Made by a program: the position numbers and the translations under genes. This document shows, one piece after another, positions 52,316 to 61,401 of a stretch of DNA of 64,000 nt. A model generated the notes under the pieces. The model saw only the letters and a list, made by a program, of their open reading frames with translations. It searched no databases and was not told the DNA's origin. Origin of the DNA: Alteromonas confluentis (lineage in GTDB: Bacteria > Pseudomonadota > Gammaproteobacteria > Enterobacterales > Alteromonadaceae); contig NZ_MDHN01000041.1 of the NCBI RefSeq assembly GCF_001757105.1, positions 248,001 to 312,000 of the forward strand, in the 5' to 3' direction. Each line of letters begins with the position of its first letter. The stretch's first letter is position 1.

Positions 52316-53506
52316 ATGACAACAACACCATACAATCTGGTTGCCCGCATTCTACATTGGGCAATAGCAATACTAATATTCTGGGCAATCGGTCTCGGCT
52401 TGATTGCAGAAGATATGCCCAACTCACCGGATAAAATTGAGTTATTTGTACTGCACAAATCTGCAGGCTTTACCGTTCTGGTGCTGGCAATCATTCGCCT
52501 GTTCTGGCGCTTAATGCATCCACCAGCGCCGTTAGGACTCCCTCCCCTGCAAGAAAAAATGGCTGCTGCGGGGCACTGGGGTTTGTATCTGTTGATGCTG
52601 GCCGTACCATTTAGTGGCTGGCTGTTAAATTCTACCGCGGGCTATCCGTTTGCCTGGTTCAATTTAGTTTCAATTCCGCATATTCCCGGGTTAGAAGGCG
52701 AAAGCCGGGATCTGTATTCGTCACTGCATGTTTACCTGTTTTACGGCATCGCATTAATGGTGGCGGGCCATGTCGCCATGCTGGTAGTTCATAAGCTTTT
52801 TGATGGCGTTAATCTGCTACCGCGCATGCTCCCGGGCAAGGTCTTTGTTGGCGCAAGCGCACTGATTATCACACTGGCTGTATTGCTCGGCTTCAGCTTC
52901 TATAAAGCGGAAAGAGCCACGCCTGAATCCACTGATTCGCCCCAAGCGGTTGCACAATTACCGGCTGCTCATGAAGCAGTAGCTGACGCCAGTCAGACCG
53001 CTACCGAGACAGACAGTCCCCTTTGGCAACTGGTCGCCACCCCGGATAATTTTACTTTCACCAACAGCTACGCGGGCCAACCATTTGTTGGTGCTATTCG
53101 TGAGTTCACGCCAAAGATTTACTTCGACCCGGCTAACCCTGCCGATGGCGTTATCGATGTGACAATTAACACGCAGAGTATTACCACCAATAATAAAGAC
53201 TGGGACGGCACCATCAAAGGCGGGCAATGGTTCTCGACTGACGCTTTCCCTCAAGCCCATTATATTAGCCGTGATATTCGCGCTGAAGACGGCAAGTTTG
53301 TGGCAAACGGCGACCTCACGTTGAAAGGCATCACTAAACCAATCGCAGTCACCTTCGAGTGGCAGGAAGAAAACAGCACTGCGAAATTTGTTGGTTCAGC
53401 GACGATAGACAGACGTGAATTTGAAATTGGTAGCGGTAGTTGGGCTACCAACGACAGCGTAGCTTTTGAGGTTGTACTGGATATCGATTTGCAGTTGAAG
53501 CGGTGA
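52316..53506 (+). CDS. Cytochrome b561 domain fused to a YceI-like lipocalin domain
   Basis: 396 residues. Residues 1-175 are a four-helix cytochrome b561 (CybB type) with haem-ligand histidines in ARILHWAIAI, VLHKSAGF, SLHVYLFYG and GHVAMLVVH. A fifth helix (about 180-200) and an Ala/Thr/Glu-rich linker follow. A YceI domain of about 170 residues is next (TNSYAGQPFVGAIREF, LTLKGITKPIAVTFEW, FEIGSGSWA). CybB proteins carry electrons between quinones and periplasmic acceptors, and YceI binds polyisoprenoids such as quinones. In E. coli cybB-like and yceI genes are separate neighbours; here they are one protein. Confidence 0.92.
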   Translation: MTTTPYNLVARILHWAIAILIFWAIGLGLIAEDMPNSPDKIELFVLHKSAGFTVLVLAIIRLFWRLMHPPAPLGLPPLQEKMAAAGHWGLYLLMLAVPFSGWLLNSTAGYPFAWFNLVSIPHIPGLEGESRDLYSSLHVYLFYGIALMVAGHVAMLVVHKLFDGVNLLPRMLPGKVFVGASALIITLAVLLGFSFYKAERATPESTDSPQAVAQLPAAHEAVADASQTATETDSPLWQLVATPDNFTFTNSYAGQPFVGAIREFTPKIYFDPANPADGVIDVTINTQSITTNNKDWDGTIKGGQWFSTDAFPQAHYISRDIRAEDGKFVANGDLTLKGITKPIAVTFEWQEENSTAKFVGSATIDRREFEIGSGSWATNDSVAFEVVLDIDLQLKR

Positions 53507-53537
53507 ATCAACTAACGTAGCTATGCATTTCCGACTC

Positions 53538-53563
53538 AGTTGAGTAATAATGTCCACTCAACT
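53538..53563. promoter_or_regulatory. Inverted repeat upstream of a LysR gene
   Basis: AGTTGAGT (53538-53545) and ACTCAACT (53556-53563), 8 perfect base pairs with a 10-base spacer, lie 26 bases before the LysR start at 53589 and 32 bases after the previous stop. It could be an operator or a weak terminator. Confidence 0.4.
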
Positions 53564-53588
53564 TATTTAAAACCCAAAGTTTCAAATT

Positions 53589-54476
53589 ATGGACAGACTT
53601 ACCAGCATCGAGATTTTTGTCAAAGCGGTAGAATCGGGCTCTTTTACCGGTGCTGGTGAGTTATTGAATATGTCATCTCAGTTGGTCGGTAAACATGTTA
53701 AAGCCTTGGAGCAGGATCTAGGCGTAAAACTACTTAACCGCACAACCCGCCGCCAGCACCTTACTGATGTGGGTCGTAATTTTTATGACCGGGCCCGCAA
53801 TATTTTGGCCGAAATGGAGGCTGCAAAGAACCTTGCTCATGAAGTGAGAGCCATCCCTACCGGTACATTGAGGGTGAGTGCTTCTGTCTCTTTCGGTGTT
53901 AATGCGCTGGCTAAAGTCCTCCCCCTCTATATGAAGGAAAACCCGGAAGTTAATGTGGAGATGTCGTTAACCAATCGCACAGTAGACATCATCGATGAAG
54001 GGTTCGATATTGTATTTCGCGTCGGGGAACTGTCTGACAGTGGGTTGATTGGGCGAAGCCTCAAACCTTATAAATTAGTACTGTGTGCTTCACCGGGCTA
54101 TCTGAAACGCTACCCAGCAATTCGTCACCCTGAAGACTTGAGAAAACACGAGTGCCTTGGTTTCTCGTTTACTGAATTACGGAGTCGTTGGACATTCCAA
54201 TCAACAAATGAACTAATCACAGTGCCTGTGACAGGAAAGCTAATGGTAGACAGCGGTGAGGTTCTTCTTGAAGCGGCAAAAGCCGGTATGGGTGTCATGT
54301 TGCAACCATCAGAACTGGTTGAAAGAGAGATTGCTTCAGGCGCATTGGTTGAGGTACTCCCCGATTACCCGGTTCCAACCCGCCCCATGCATCTGGTCTA
54401 TGCGCCGGATAAACGGATGACACCCAAAATGCGCAGTTTTATTGACTTTGTAATGCTTCACTTTGGCGCCTCATAA
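53589..54476 (+). CDS. LysR-family transcriptional regulator
   Basis: 295 residues. The HTH is at 1-60 (FVKAVESGSFTGAGELLNMSSQLVGKHVK) and the effector domain starts at about 90. It belongs to the large group related to DmlR-type regulators. It is on the same strand as the cytochrome b561-YceI gene (82-base gap) and the exported protein gene that follows (128-base gap), so its target is not obvious. Confidence 0.92.
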   Translation: MDRLTSIEIFVKAVESGSFTGAGELLNMSSQLVGKHVKALEQDLGVKLLNRTTRRQHLTDVGRNFYDRARNILAEMEAAKNLAHEVRAIPTGTLRVSASVSFGVNALAKVLPLYMKENPEVNVEMSLTNRTVDIIDEGFDIVFRVGELSDSGLIGRSLKPYKLVLCASPGYLKRYPAIRHPEDLRKHECLGFSFTELRSRWTFQSTNELITVPVTGKLMVDSGEVLLEAAKAGMGVMLQPSELVEREIASGALVEVLPDYPVPTRPMHLVYAPDKRMTPKMRSFIDFVMLHFGAS

Positions 54477-54604
54477 ACCCTACCTTTTCAACTAACTTCC
54501 AAGCCATTTTTTGAAACCGCGTGTTTTTAATGTTGTATTAAAGCGCGTATTTATCCTTTCATCTGTTTGCTTACACTCTCTTTAAATTAAACAGGAGCGA
54601 ACAC

Positions 54605-55318
54605 ATGAAAAAACTCATTCTTCCACTTACTTTACTTAGTTCGATAGCCGCTGCAGACACCCTGAACTGGGATGGTCGCGTATTCGAGCCCGTTAACGTC
54701 AAAGCCGAAATCGTCGATTTTCAGGGCGAAAAAGTTATGAAGGTTGAACGTGATTTGGAGGCATTTCCTTTCGAGAAATCAATAGAAGTAGAAACTGTTG
54801 ATGACCGACATTTCCTTAAATTGAAAAATTTCGAATTTCGTGATGGCACCTTTGAAGTAAAGCTATTATCCCGGATTCAACAGCCTACACCGATGGCATC
54901 ATCGCAAGGGTTTATAGGCTTGTATTTCCGCGTAAACGACGATAACTCAGCGTTTGAGTCGATTTACCTGCGCCCCAATGCCGGACGTTCAGACATTCAG
55001 GCGATGCGCAATCATACGGTGCAGTACTTTGCCTTTCCAGGATACAAGTTTGCAGATCTTCGAGATGAAGCACCGGGCTTGTATGAAACCTGGGCTGATA
55101 TTGGTCTTGATGAATGGATCACCATGCGAATACAAGTGACCGGCGAAAAAGCAGAGCTATATCTTAACGATGCAAAATATGCCTCTTTTATCGTCAATAA
55201 AATGAAAGGCACATCAAAAGCCGGAACGTTAGGTTTATATGTCGACATAGGTACCGAAGGCTATTTCAAAGATTTAAAGATAATTTCCTCGATTCACCCG
55301 GATACTGGGGATATATAA
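54605..55318 (+). CDS. Exported protein with a concanavalin-like (DUF1080/LamG-type) fold
   Basis: 237 residues with a signal peptide (MKKLILPLTLLSSIAAA) and a strong ribosome site (CAGGAGCG). The body has alternating beta strands with phrases FEFRDGTFEVKLLSR, QGFIGLYFRVNDDNSAFESIYLRP and TLGLYVDIGTEGYFKDLKI. These resemble DUF1080/laminin-G-like jelly-roll domains that bind or cut glycans. No catalytic residues can be assigned. Single-gene unit with its own terminator. Confidence 0.7.
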   Translation: MKKLILPLTLLSSIAAADTLNWDGRVFEPVNVKAEIVDFQGEKVMKVERDLEAFPFEKSIEVETVDDRHFLKLKNFEFRDGTFEVKLLSRIQQPTPMASSQGFIGLYFRVNDDNSAFESIYLRPNAGRSDIQAMRNHTVQYFAFPGYKFADLRDEAPGLYETWADIGLDEWITMRIQVTGEKAELYLNDAKYASFIVNKMKGTSKAGTLGLYVDIGTEGYFKDLKIISSIHPDTGDI

Positions 55319-55324
55319 ATGGAA

Positions 55325-55354
55325 AAAAGCCACTGATCTTACTCAGTGGCTTTT
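55325..55354. terminator. Bidirectional terminator
   Basis: A perfect 12-base-pair stem (55325-55336 with 55343-55354) with a 6-base loop. It serves the plus-strand exported-protein gene (stop 55318) and the convergent methyltransferase gene (stop at 55401). Confidence 0.9.
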
Positions 55355-55400
55355 AACAATCAGGTTTAGGGTTCTGAATTTCAGAAACCGCTGAACTTGC

Positions 55401-56168
55401 TTATTCAGGCTTCATCGCTTTAATAAACAGCTTATCGGTATTACCACGAATACTGCTATCAAAAACCGATATGGCATGTGAGTCGCTTGCATTGTGATAA
55501 AGCGAAGAAGACTCGATGTGAGTAAATCCGGCTTTCTTCAACATGGGCGTTAATACTGTCGGATCTAAGCGATGAAGCTCGCTATTATTCTGTCCTTTCA
55601 CACCAACATGATCGGTTAAAGCCAGCGTGCCGCCTGGCTTAAGTGCTTTGAACAGCGTATTGATGATGGCCTGTCCGAGTTCAGGATCCCGGTTATAGTA
55701 ATCATGTAAATTGTTACCCCAAAACGCCACATCGACAGATGAATTCAGAGGGATTTCTGTCATTTCCCACACCTGCATTTCTACATTCGATAAACGGTCT
55801 TCATCAGTGCGGGCGATTAACGGCGCCACATATTTACCGTCCATCAATTTCATCGCAAAGCCATCGTTTTGTGCAATGACATGGCCGCTTTGACCTACCG
55901 CAGCGGAAAAGATCTCAGTGGCATAACCGCCGCCAGCGCCCACATCTAACACGGTATCGCCTTGTGATATACCCAAAAACGCCACCATTTTAACGGGTTG
56001 CCGCTGTGCATCCTGTGCTTTATCTGCCGCTGGCCGACTCAGCGATTGCAATGCCGTTTGTAACTGCGTAGCAACCAATGTGTTATCCGATGTCGTTACT
56101 GCTATGCCTGGGGTGGTGAAACTGGCTAATAGTGCTGTTGCCAGCAATGTGTGTTTAAGCTTTTTCAT
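55401..56168 (-). CDS. Exported class I methyltransferase-like protein
   Basis: 255 residues. A Sec signal (MKKLKHTLLATALLASFTTP) is followed by a Rossmann methyltransferase fold: GDTVLDVGAGGGYATEIFS is the SAM-binding motif I, and FWGNNLHDYYNRD and LKPGGTLALTDHVG are later motifs. The closest group I know is the COG4798-type putative methyltransferases, many of which carry signal peptides although SAM is not known in the periplasm. Function is unknown. Confidence 0.8.
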   Translation of the reverse strand: MKKLKHTLLATALLASFTTPGIAVTTSDNTLVATQLQTALQSLSRPAADKAQDAQRQPVKMVAFLGISQGDTVLDVGAGGGYATEIFSAAVGQSGHVIAQNDGFAMKLMDGKYVAPLIARTDEDRLSNVEMQVWEMTEIPLNSSVDVAFWGNNLHDYYNRDPELGQAIINTLFKALKPGGTLALTDHVGVKGQNNSELHRLDPTVLTPMLKKAGFTHIESSSLYHNASDSHAISVFDSSIRGNTDKLFIKAMKPE

Positions 56169-56336
56169 GTATCGCTCCTCATTAGTACTAAATGCATAGT
56201 AACGGGCATGAATCAGAAGATTGAGAGGGCTATTTATTCAGCTTATGAAACGCTTTGTTGTTAATAAATCAGGTCGAGGTAAAAAAGACTAATTGGAGGG
56301 CATCGGGTTGGAACAGATTTAAAGCTTGAAATGACA

Positions 56337-56364
56337 TCACCCGAAGTACAATGACTTCGGGTGA
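56337..56364 (-). terminator. Hairpin downstream of the alpha/beta hydrolase gene
   Basis: A perfect 11-base-pair stem (56337-56347 with 56354-56364) with a 6-base loop, 12 bases after the stop at 56377. The sequence that follows on the minus strand has only a broken T run, so termination strength is uncertain. Confidence 0.55.
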
Positions 56365-56376
56365 GCTGATGCGGTA

Positions 56377-57270
56377 TTACTGATCAAGAAATGGTTCAAT
56401 ACAGGCCCACACAGCATCAAAATTAACAGCGAAGACTGGGTGAGGTGTATTGGGAATAATGGCTAGCTGAGCATCCGGCAGCATTTTATATGCAGCTAGC
56501 ACAGTATGTAGTGGTGCGTTCATGTCATTTTCGCCTGCGAGCACAAGTACCGGAGCGTGTATGGATTCAAACAGTGGCTTTTCAACTGTTGTCCGATCAT
56601 ACTGTTTGTTGGCCTGTTTAAACCATTGCTCAGTTTTTGCGGGCTCCGGCCGGATTTGCGCCTGTTGAGCCCAATAACGGGGATCTATATCGACAAGAAT
56701 CTGAAATGGTGTACTTCTGTCTTTTCTTCCGCCCTGAACAAACCCTTCTTTCCACTCACCTGCGCCTATTGCCACCAGTTTATGAACCGCATCAGGATAG
56801 TCTGCTGCAAATTGATAGCCCGTATAGGCGCCGTCACTAAAGCCGATAACATCAACTCTTTCCACGCCAAGTTCAGTCAGTACAGCTTTAAGATCTTTGG
56901 CCTTTTGCGCATAGTCAGGTGCCACTGAACCAATATCTGATTTACCGTGACCCCGTGTATTCACAAGAATAACCTGATGATCATTTTTCAACTTATCAGC
57001 GAATTGCCCCATCTCAGCAAGAGAACCAACTAAGCCGCCATGAAGCAATACGACAGGTGAGCCCTCACCATACACTTCGAAATAGATATTAGCGTCTCCT
57101 GACCGCACAAATCTTCCTGTTGCAATGTTATTTCCGTAAGGTGTTTCACTTACGTAACTGCTCGGAGTTTGTCCAAACCAGCGTAAGACCTGATTCGGTT
57201 TCACCTCGGTGGCGTGCAATGTTTGAGTGGCAATGGTAAGAGTAAGGGTCAGTAGCGCAAGCAGCTTCAT
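56377..57270 (-). CDS. Exported alpha/beta hydrolase
   Basis: 297 residues with a signal peptide (first 20 residues). The hydrolase core shows VVLLHGGLVGS (oxyanion region), NTRGHGKS, the nucleophile elbow GFSDG with Ser145, the acid region VLAGENDMNAP, and a His near the end (NTPHPVF). Substrate is unknown; esters or small amides are likely. It appears to be a single-gene unit. Confidence 0.88.
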   Translation of the reverse strand: MKLLALLTLTLTIATQTLHATEVKPNQVLRWFGQTPSSYVSETPYGNNIATGRFVRSGDANIYFEVYGEGSPVVLLHGGLVGSLAEMGQFADKLKNDHQVILVNTRGHGKSDIGSVAPDYAQKAKDLKAVLTELGVERVDVIGFSDGAYTGYQFAADYPDAVHKLVAIGAGEWKEGFVQGGRKDRSTPFQILVDIDPRYWAQQAQIRPEPAKTEQWFKQANKQYDRTTVEKPLFESIHAPVLVLAGENDMNAPLHTVLAAYKMLPDAQLAIIPNTPHPVFAVNFDAVWACIEPFLDQ

Positions 57271-57399
57271 AAGTAAAATAGTGGTGGTTAAAGATGCATA
57301 AATATTAGCTCCATCCTGGATGGTAGATAAATGTTAAACGAGTACACACACTTGAAATGTTTATTATCAAATGAATTAAATATGTCTACTACATTCTAT

Positions 57400-57561
57400 T
57401 CAACGCTTATCTTTATTCCCCACTTCAGCGACAACCATCCAGTACAGCACTAACATCACTACAACAAATACTACTGTAAATATCATTCCTAACACCGTGC
57501 CGCCGCTTGCTTGCGCAGGTGCAGCGAGGAATAAGGTTAAAATAAGTAGATACAGTTTCAT
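57400..57561 (-). CDS. Small exported or membrane protein (53 residues)
   Basis: From the ATG at 57561 the sequence begins MKLYLLILTLFLAAPAQASG, a textbook signal peptide. A second hydrophobic helix (GMIFTVVFVVVMLVLYWMVV) and a short charged end (NKDKR) follow. A GTG 8 codons upstream, with AAGGAA before it, would give 61 residues; I prefer the ATG because it places the signal peptide at the N-terminus. Function is unknown. It diverges from the MocR-type regulator. Confidence 0.6.
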   Translation of the reverse strand: MKLYLLILTLFLAAPAQASGGTVLGMIFTVVFVVVMLVLYWMVVAEVGNKDKR

Positions 57562-57743
57562 GCGACACCCCACGTTTATTTTCACGCGCTTCCTTTTTTA
57601 CAGATGGAAGGCTTGGTAGTTGACGATATCCACAATATCCCGACTGCATGCTTTCAAACAGATACAAACCAAAGGCACTTTTATATAACAGATCATAATC
57701 ACAGCTGTTATAGTTCAATTCGCATCTGCATGAGGGGCGATAT

Positions 57744-59144
57744 GTGGCAAAGTACGAGACCTTAGCGAGTCAAATTAAGCAGCAAATTGAACGTGGGATC
57801 TGGCAGGAGAATGAGAAACTGCCATCTTTACGCAAGCAAGCGCAAATCAGTGGCTATAGTTTGATGACAGTGCTGAATGCTTATCAGCTTCTTGAAAGCC
57901 AGGGCCTTATCAGTTCCCGGGAACGCTCCGGTTTTATCGTTACCGCCCCCACGCGCCCTTCTTCGATGAACAACGTGCAAGCGGCTGACGCAGTAAGTAT
58001 TAATGACTTTGTTTATGAGGTAGTCCAGGCCTCCCGAGATCCACACATGTTTGGCCTCGGATTTGCGTACCCCGATCCCACGCTGTACCCCAGGCAGCAA
58101 CTCAACAAATCCATCGGCGCTGCCGCGCAGCAAATATCACTTACCAGTGCCATGGATAACTTTCCGCCGGGCAACGAAGAGTTACGAAAAATTATCGCCA
58201 AAAGGTATGCCGCCAGAGGCATGAATATTTCGCCAGACGAAATTGTCATTACCGCTGGGGCGCTCGAAGCGCTGAACCTGAGTTTGCAATGTTGCATTCG
58301 CCCTGGCGATTGGGTTGTTATTGAATCACCGGTATTTTATGGCGCGATGCAGGCGCTGGAAAGGTTAGGATTAAAAGTGATCACCGTCGCTGTCACGCCA
58401 GAAAATGGACTGGATATTGCGGCACTGGAGCGCGCTTTTCAGAATTATCCGGTAAAAGCCTGCTGGCTTATGAGTAGCTTTCAAAACCCCATTGGGTATT
58501 CATTATCGGATGAGAAAAAACAGCGCATTGCACGATTATTGGAAACGTATGACGTCGCCCTCATCGAAGACGATGTTTATGCCGAATTGTACGCGTCATC
58601 CGCACCACCACTCCCAATAAAGCACTTTACGACGAACGGGAATAGCATGCTGTGTTCTTCGTTCTCGAAATCCCTTGTTGCAGGATACCGCATTGGTTGG
58701 GTTGCCGCTGGCCGTCATTGTATGACTATTCAAAAGCAACAACTCATGACCACATTAGCAACGAGTGCTCCAATTCAAATGGCTCTGGTTGATTACTTAA
58801 AAAGCAGAAATTATGAGTCTCACCTGAATCAGCTCCGAAAAAAACTGATTATCCGTAAGAAAGCGATGGCTGCATTCTTAAAAGAGAACCTGCAGAATGT
58901 CGCCACAATTCACATCGATGACGGTGGTTATTTTCTGTGGATAGAGTGCCAACCTCAGGTAGACACCATAGACATCTATCGTGAAGCGCTTCGCATGCAT
59001 ATTACGATTGCGCCTGGAAAGCTCTTTACCCTGAACAACGAGTTTGCTCACTGCTTCAGGCTAAATGCTTCGTTTGAATTAACCGATACCCGCCGGGCGC
59101 TTTTATCAAAATTAACGCGCTATATCCAAAAGATCAGCGTATAG
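57744..59144 (+). CDS. MocR-type GntR regulator with aminotransferase domain
   Basis: 466 residues from GTG at 57744 with GAGGGG upstream. A GntR winged helix (1-70, LPSLRKQAQISGYSLMTVLNAYQLLESQGL) is fused to a fold-type I aminotransferase domain (110-466). The PLP-binding Lys lies in SSFSKSLVAGYRIGW. MocR/PdxR proteins sense PLP, amino acids or GABA and control nearby genes; catalysis is usually lost. The likely target is the divergent neighbour or its own promoter. Confidence 0.92.
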   Translation: MAKYETLASQIKQQIERGIWQENEKLPSLRKQAQISGYSLMTVLNAYQLLESQGLISSRERSGFIVTAPTRPSSMNNVQAADAVSINDFVYEVVQASRDPHMFGLGFAYPDPTLYPRQQLNKSIGAAAQQISLTSAMDNFPPGNEELRKIIAKRYAARGMNISPDEIVITAGALEALNLSLQCCIRPGDWVVIESPVFYGAMQALERLGLKVITVAVTPENGLDIAALERAFQNYPVKACWLMSSFQNPIGYSLSDEKKQRIARLLETYDVALIEDDVYAELYASSAPPLPIKHFTTNGNSMLCSSFSKSLVAGYRIGWVAAGRHCMTIQKQQLMTTLATSAPIQMALVDYLKSRNYESHLNQLRKKLIIRKKAMAAFLKENLQNVATIHIDDGGYFLWIECQPQVDTIDIYREALRMHITIAPGKLFTLNNEFAHCFRLNASFELTDTRRALLSKLTRYIQKISV

Positions 59145-59157
59145 CGCTTAGGGTTGA

Positions 59158-61239
59158 TTAGGCTGTGAGATCCATAGACTGTAATTTCTCTACCAGCAGG
59201 TCGCGAAGATCATCCGCTTCCAATGCTTTGCTATAGTAGTACCCCTGATATTCCTGGCCCTTCAACGAGCGCACAAATTCGAGTTGTTCTTCGGTTTCAA
59301 TGCCTTCTGTTGTGACCTGAAGATTGAGGATCTGCGCCAGTGCAATCACCGACTTCACGATAGCTGCATCCTGCTCGTTCACCACCGCCTCAGACATAAA
59401 GCTTTTATCAATTTTAAGTCTGTCGATAGGGAAACGTCGCAGCTGTGCCAGATTTGAGTAACCCGTTCCAAAATCATCAATGGATATCGACACGCCAATA
59501 TCACGAAGCTGAAACATCACTTCCTGGGCATATTTAGGGTCTTTAACCAACGTGCTTTCAGTTAATTCAAGTTCCAACCTACGGGGATTCAATCCTGTAT
59601 CTTCAAGTACCTGACGAACACTATCAATGAAACCGCGATGGCTTAATTGCATTGCAGAGATATTCACAGCAATCGGCAGCGGCTTGCCATTCTCATGCTC
59701 CCATTTCGCGGAAAACTGACACGCCGTTTTCAGAACCCAGTCACCAAGCGGCAAAATCAGGTTAGAGTCTTCAGCGAATGGAATAAGTTCGTCGGGCGTT
59801 ACCACACCAAGCTCTTCGTCCTGCCAGCGGATAAGTGCCTCAACCCCAGTAACCACACCGGTTAATACATCCACTTTAGGCTGGTACGCCAGATGAAGGC
59901 TGCCGTTTGCTAAAGCCAAACGCAGGCGTTCATCCATTTTTGCTCTTCGCTCAGTGCCGCTGGTCATATCTTGTTGATAAAACACATAGCTGTTTCGCCC
60001 TGATTTTTTCGCGGCATACATGGCTGCATCGGCATAAACCATCAGCTCGTGCATTTGCTCTGCATGTTCAGGATACATACTCACGCCAACGCTGCTCGAC
60101 ACATTCACCATCACATCTTCAATTTGAAACGGCTGCTGCAAGGTTTCGACAATACGGAAAGCCAGGCTTTCAGCGGTCTTTTTGGAGGGATTTCCCTGAA
60201 TGAGAACCATAAATTCATCACCCCCTACCCGGGCGACAAGATCGGTATCACGCACCGCTGCACTCAGTCGCGCCGCAGATTGTTTAATAAGAATGTCGCC
60301 AACATGATGACCGAGCGAATCGTTTATCTTCTTGAAGTGATCAAGGTCGACAAAGAAAACACTAAAAGAATCGCAGCCTTCGCTGAGCAATTCCGTGATC
60401 TTCTCTTCAAAGAATAACCGGTTAGGTAATTTTGTTAGCGGGTCCCGGTACACCATACCCTTAAGCTCGGTATTGGCTTCGCTTAACGACGCCGCCAGTT
60501 GCGCATTGGCCGAAGTGAGGTGTGTATCGTAAATAGAAAGCAGCAATGCACCAAGCATGATGATGACAGAAACCGTTGCCACATAAATCGCTAGCAGCGC
60601 TGGCGATAAGCCATCGTCATTGTTCATCATTGCATGCTCAGGATAAATGGTCGCAGCCATGCCGGTATAATGCATACCGGTGATACCCAGCGCCATTACC
60701 AGCCCTGCGCCTGTGCGATACCACAATGATGGACGTTGCTTTGAAGTTGGGTTAAGCCTGAAAACCAGCCACAACGCGGCGCCAGATGCAGTAACGGCAA
60801 TTAGCACGGAAAGCGCGAAGATAAACGGCTGATAACTGAGTTCACCGTGAATTTGCATTGCCGCCATCCCGATATAATGCATCAGGCAAACCCCCGCTCC
60901 CATAAGCGCAGCCCCGGAACATAAACGAGTCGCAGTTAACTTGCCGGTTTTCACCACCGTTAGTGCCAGTGCGGAAGACAGCACAGCAGCGGCAAAGGAG
61001 ATAACGGTGAGAGGAATGTTGTAAGCAACGGCTGAAGACATGTCCATGGCCAGCATGCCCACGAAATGCATGGCCCAGATCCCGACTCCCATTGAAAATG
61101 CACCACCTCCAAGCCACAACTTTGATGCCAGACCTTTCGTTGCTCTAAGGCGTCCCGCCATATCCAACGCGGTGAGTGAAGCGATAAACGCAACTCCCAG
61201 CGATAACGCCACGAGTCCAATGTGATACTGTGCTTCCAT
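59158..61239 (-). CDS. MHYT-GGDEF-EAL cyclic di-GMP protein
   Basis: 693 residues. The N-terminal MHYT sensor (1-235) has seven hydrophobic helices and the repeated motifs MHFVGM, MHYIGM and MHYTGM, proposed to bind copper and sense oxygen, NO or CO. The GGDEF domain (about 262-425) has an intact VGGDEF site. The EAL domain (about 440-685) has EALIRW, the ELTEST and DDFGTGYSNL motifs, so both cyclase and phosphodiesterase sites look complete. It converges with the MocR-type gene, 13 bases apart. Confidence 0.95.
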   Translation of the reverse strand: MEAQYHIGLVALSLGVAFIASLTALDMAGRLRATKGLASKLWLGGGAFSMGVGIWAMHFVGMLAMDMSSAVAYNIPLTVISFAAAVLSSALALTVVKTGKLTATRLCSGAALMGAGVCLMHYIGMAAMQIHGELSYQPFIFALSVLIAVTASGAALWLVFRLNPTSKQRPSLWYRTGAGLVMALGITGMHYTGMAATIYPEHAMMNNDDGLSPALLAIYVATVSVIIMLGALLLSIYDTHLTSANAQLAASLSEANTELKGMVYRDPLTKLPNRLFFEEKITELLSEGCDSFSVFFVDLDHFKKINDSLGHHVGDILIKQSAARLSAAVRDTDLVARVGGDEFMVLIQGNPSKKTAESLAFRIVETLQQPFQIEDVMVNVSSSVGVSMYPEHAEQMHELMVYADAAMYAAKKSGRNSYVFYQQDMTSGTERRAKMDERLRLALANGSLHLAYQPKVDVLTGVVTGVEALIRWQDEELGVVTPDELIPFAEDSNLILPLGDWVLKTACQFSAKWEHENGKPLPIAVNISAMQLSHRGFIDSVRQVLEDTGLNPRRLELELTESTLVKDPKYAQEVMFQLRDIGVSISIDDFGTGYSNLAQLRRFPIDRLKIDKSFMSEAVVNEQDAAIVKSVIALAQILNLQVTTEGIETEEQLEFVRSLKGQEYQGYYYSKALEADDLRDLLVEKLQSMDLTA

Positions 61240-61401
61240 TTCTTTGCCCTTTCGTTAGCAACTGTGCATGCCATTTCCCTTCAATTTTTAAAAGACAGGA
61301 AGTATAGACAGTGACAAAACATCAGCCTTAAATATTAGACTTAAGTCTAATTAGTCGAATTTCATTTTAAAATCACTGCAATACAACGAGGATATGAAAA
61401 G

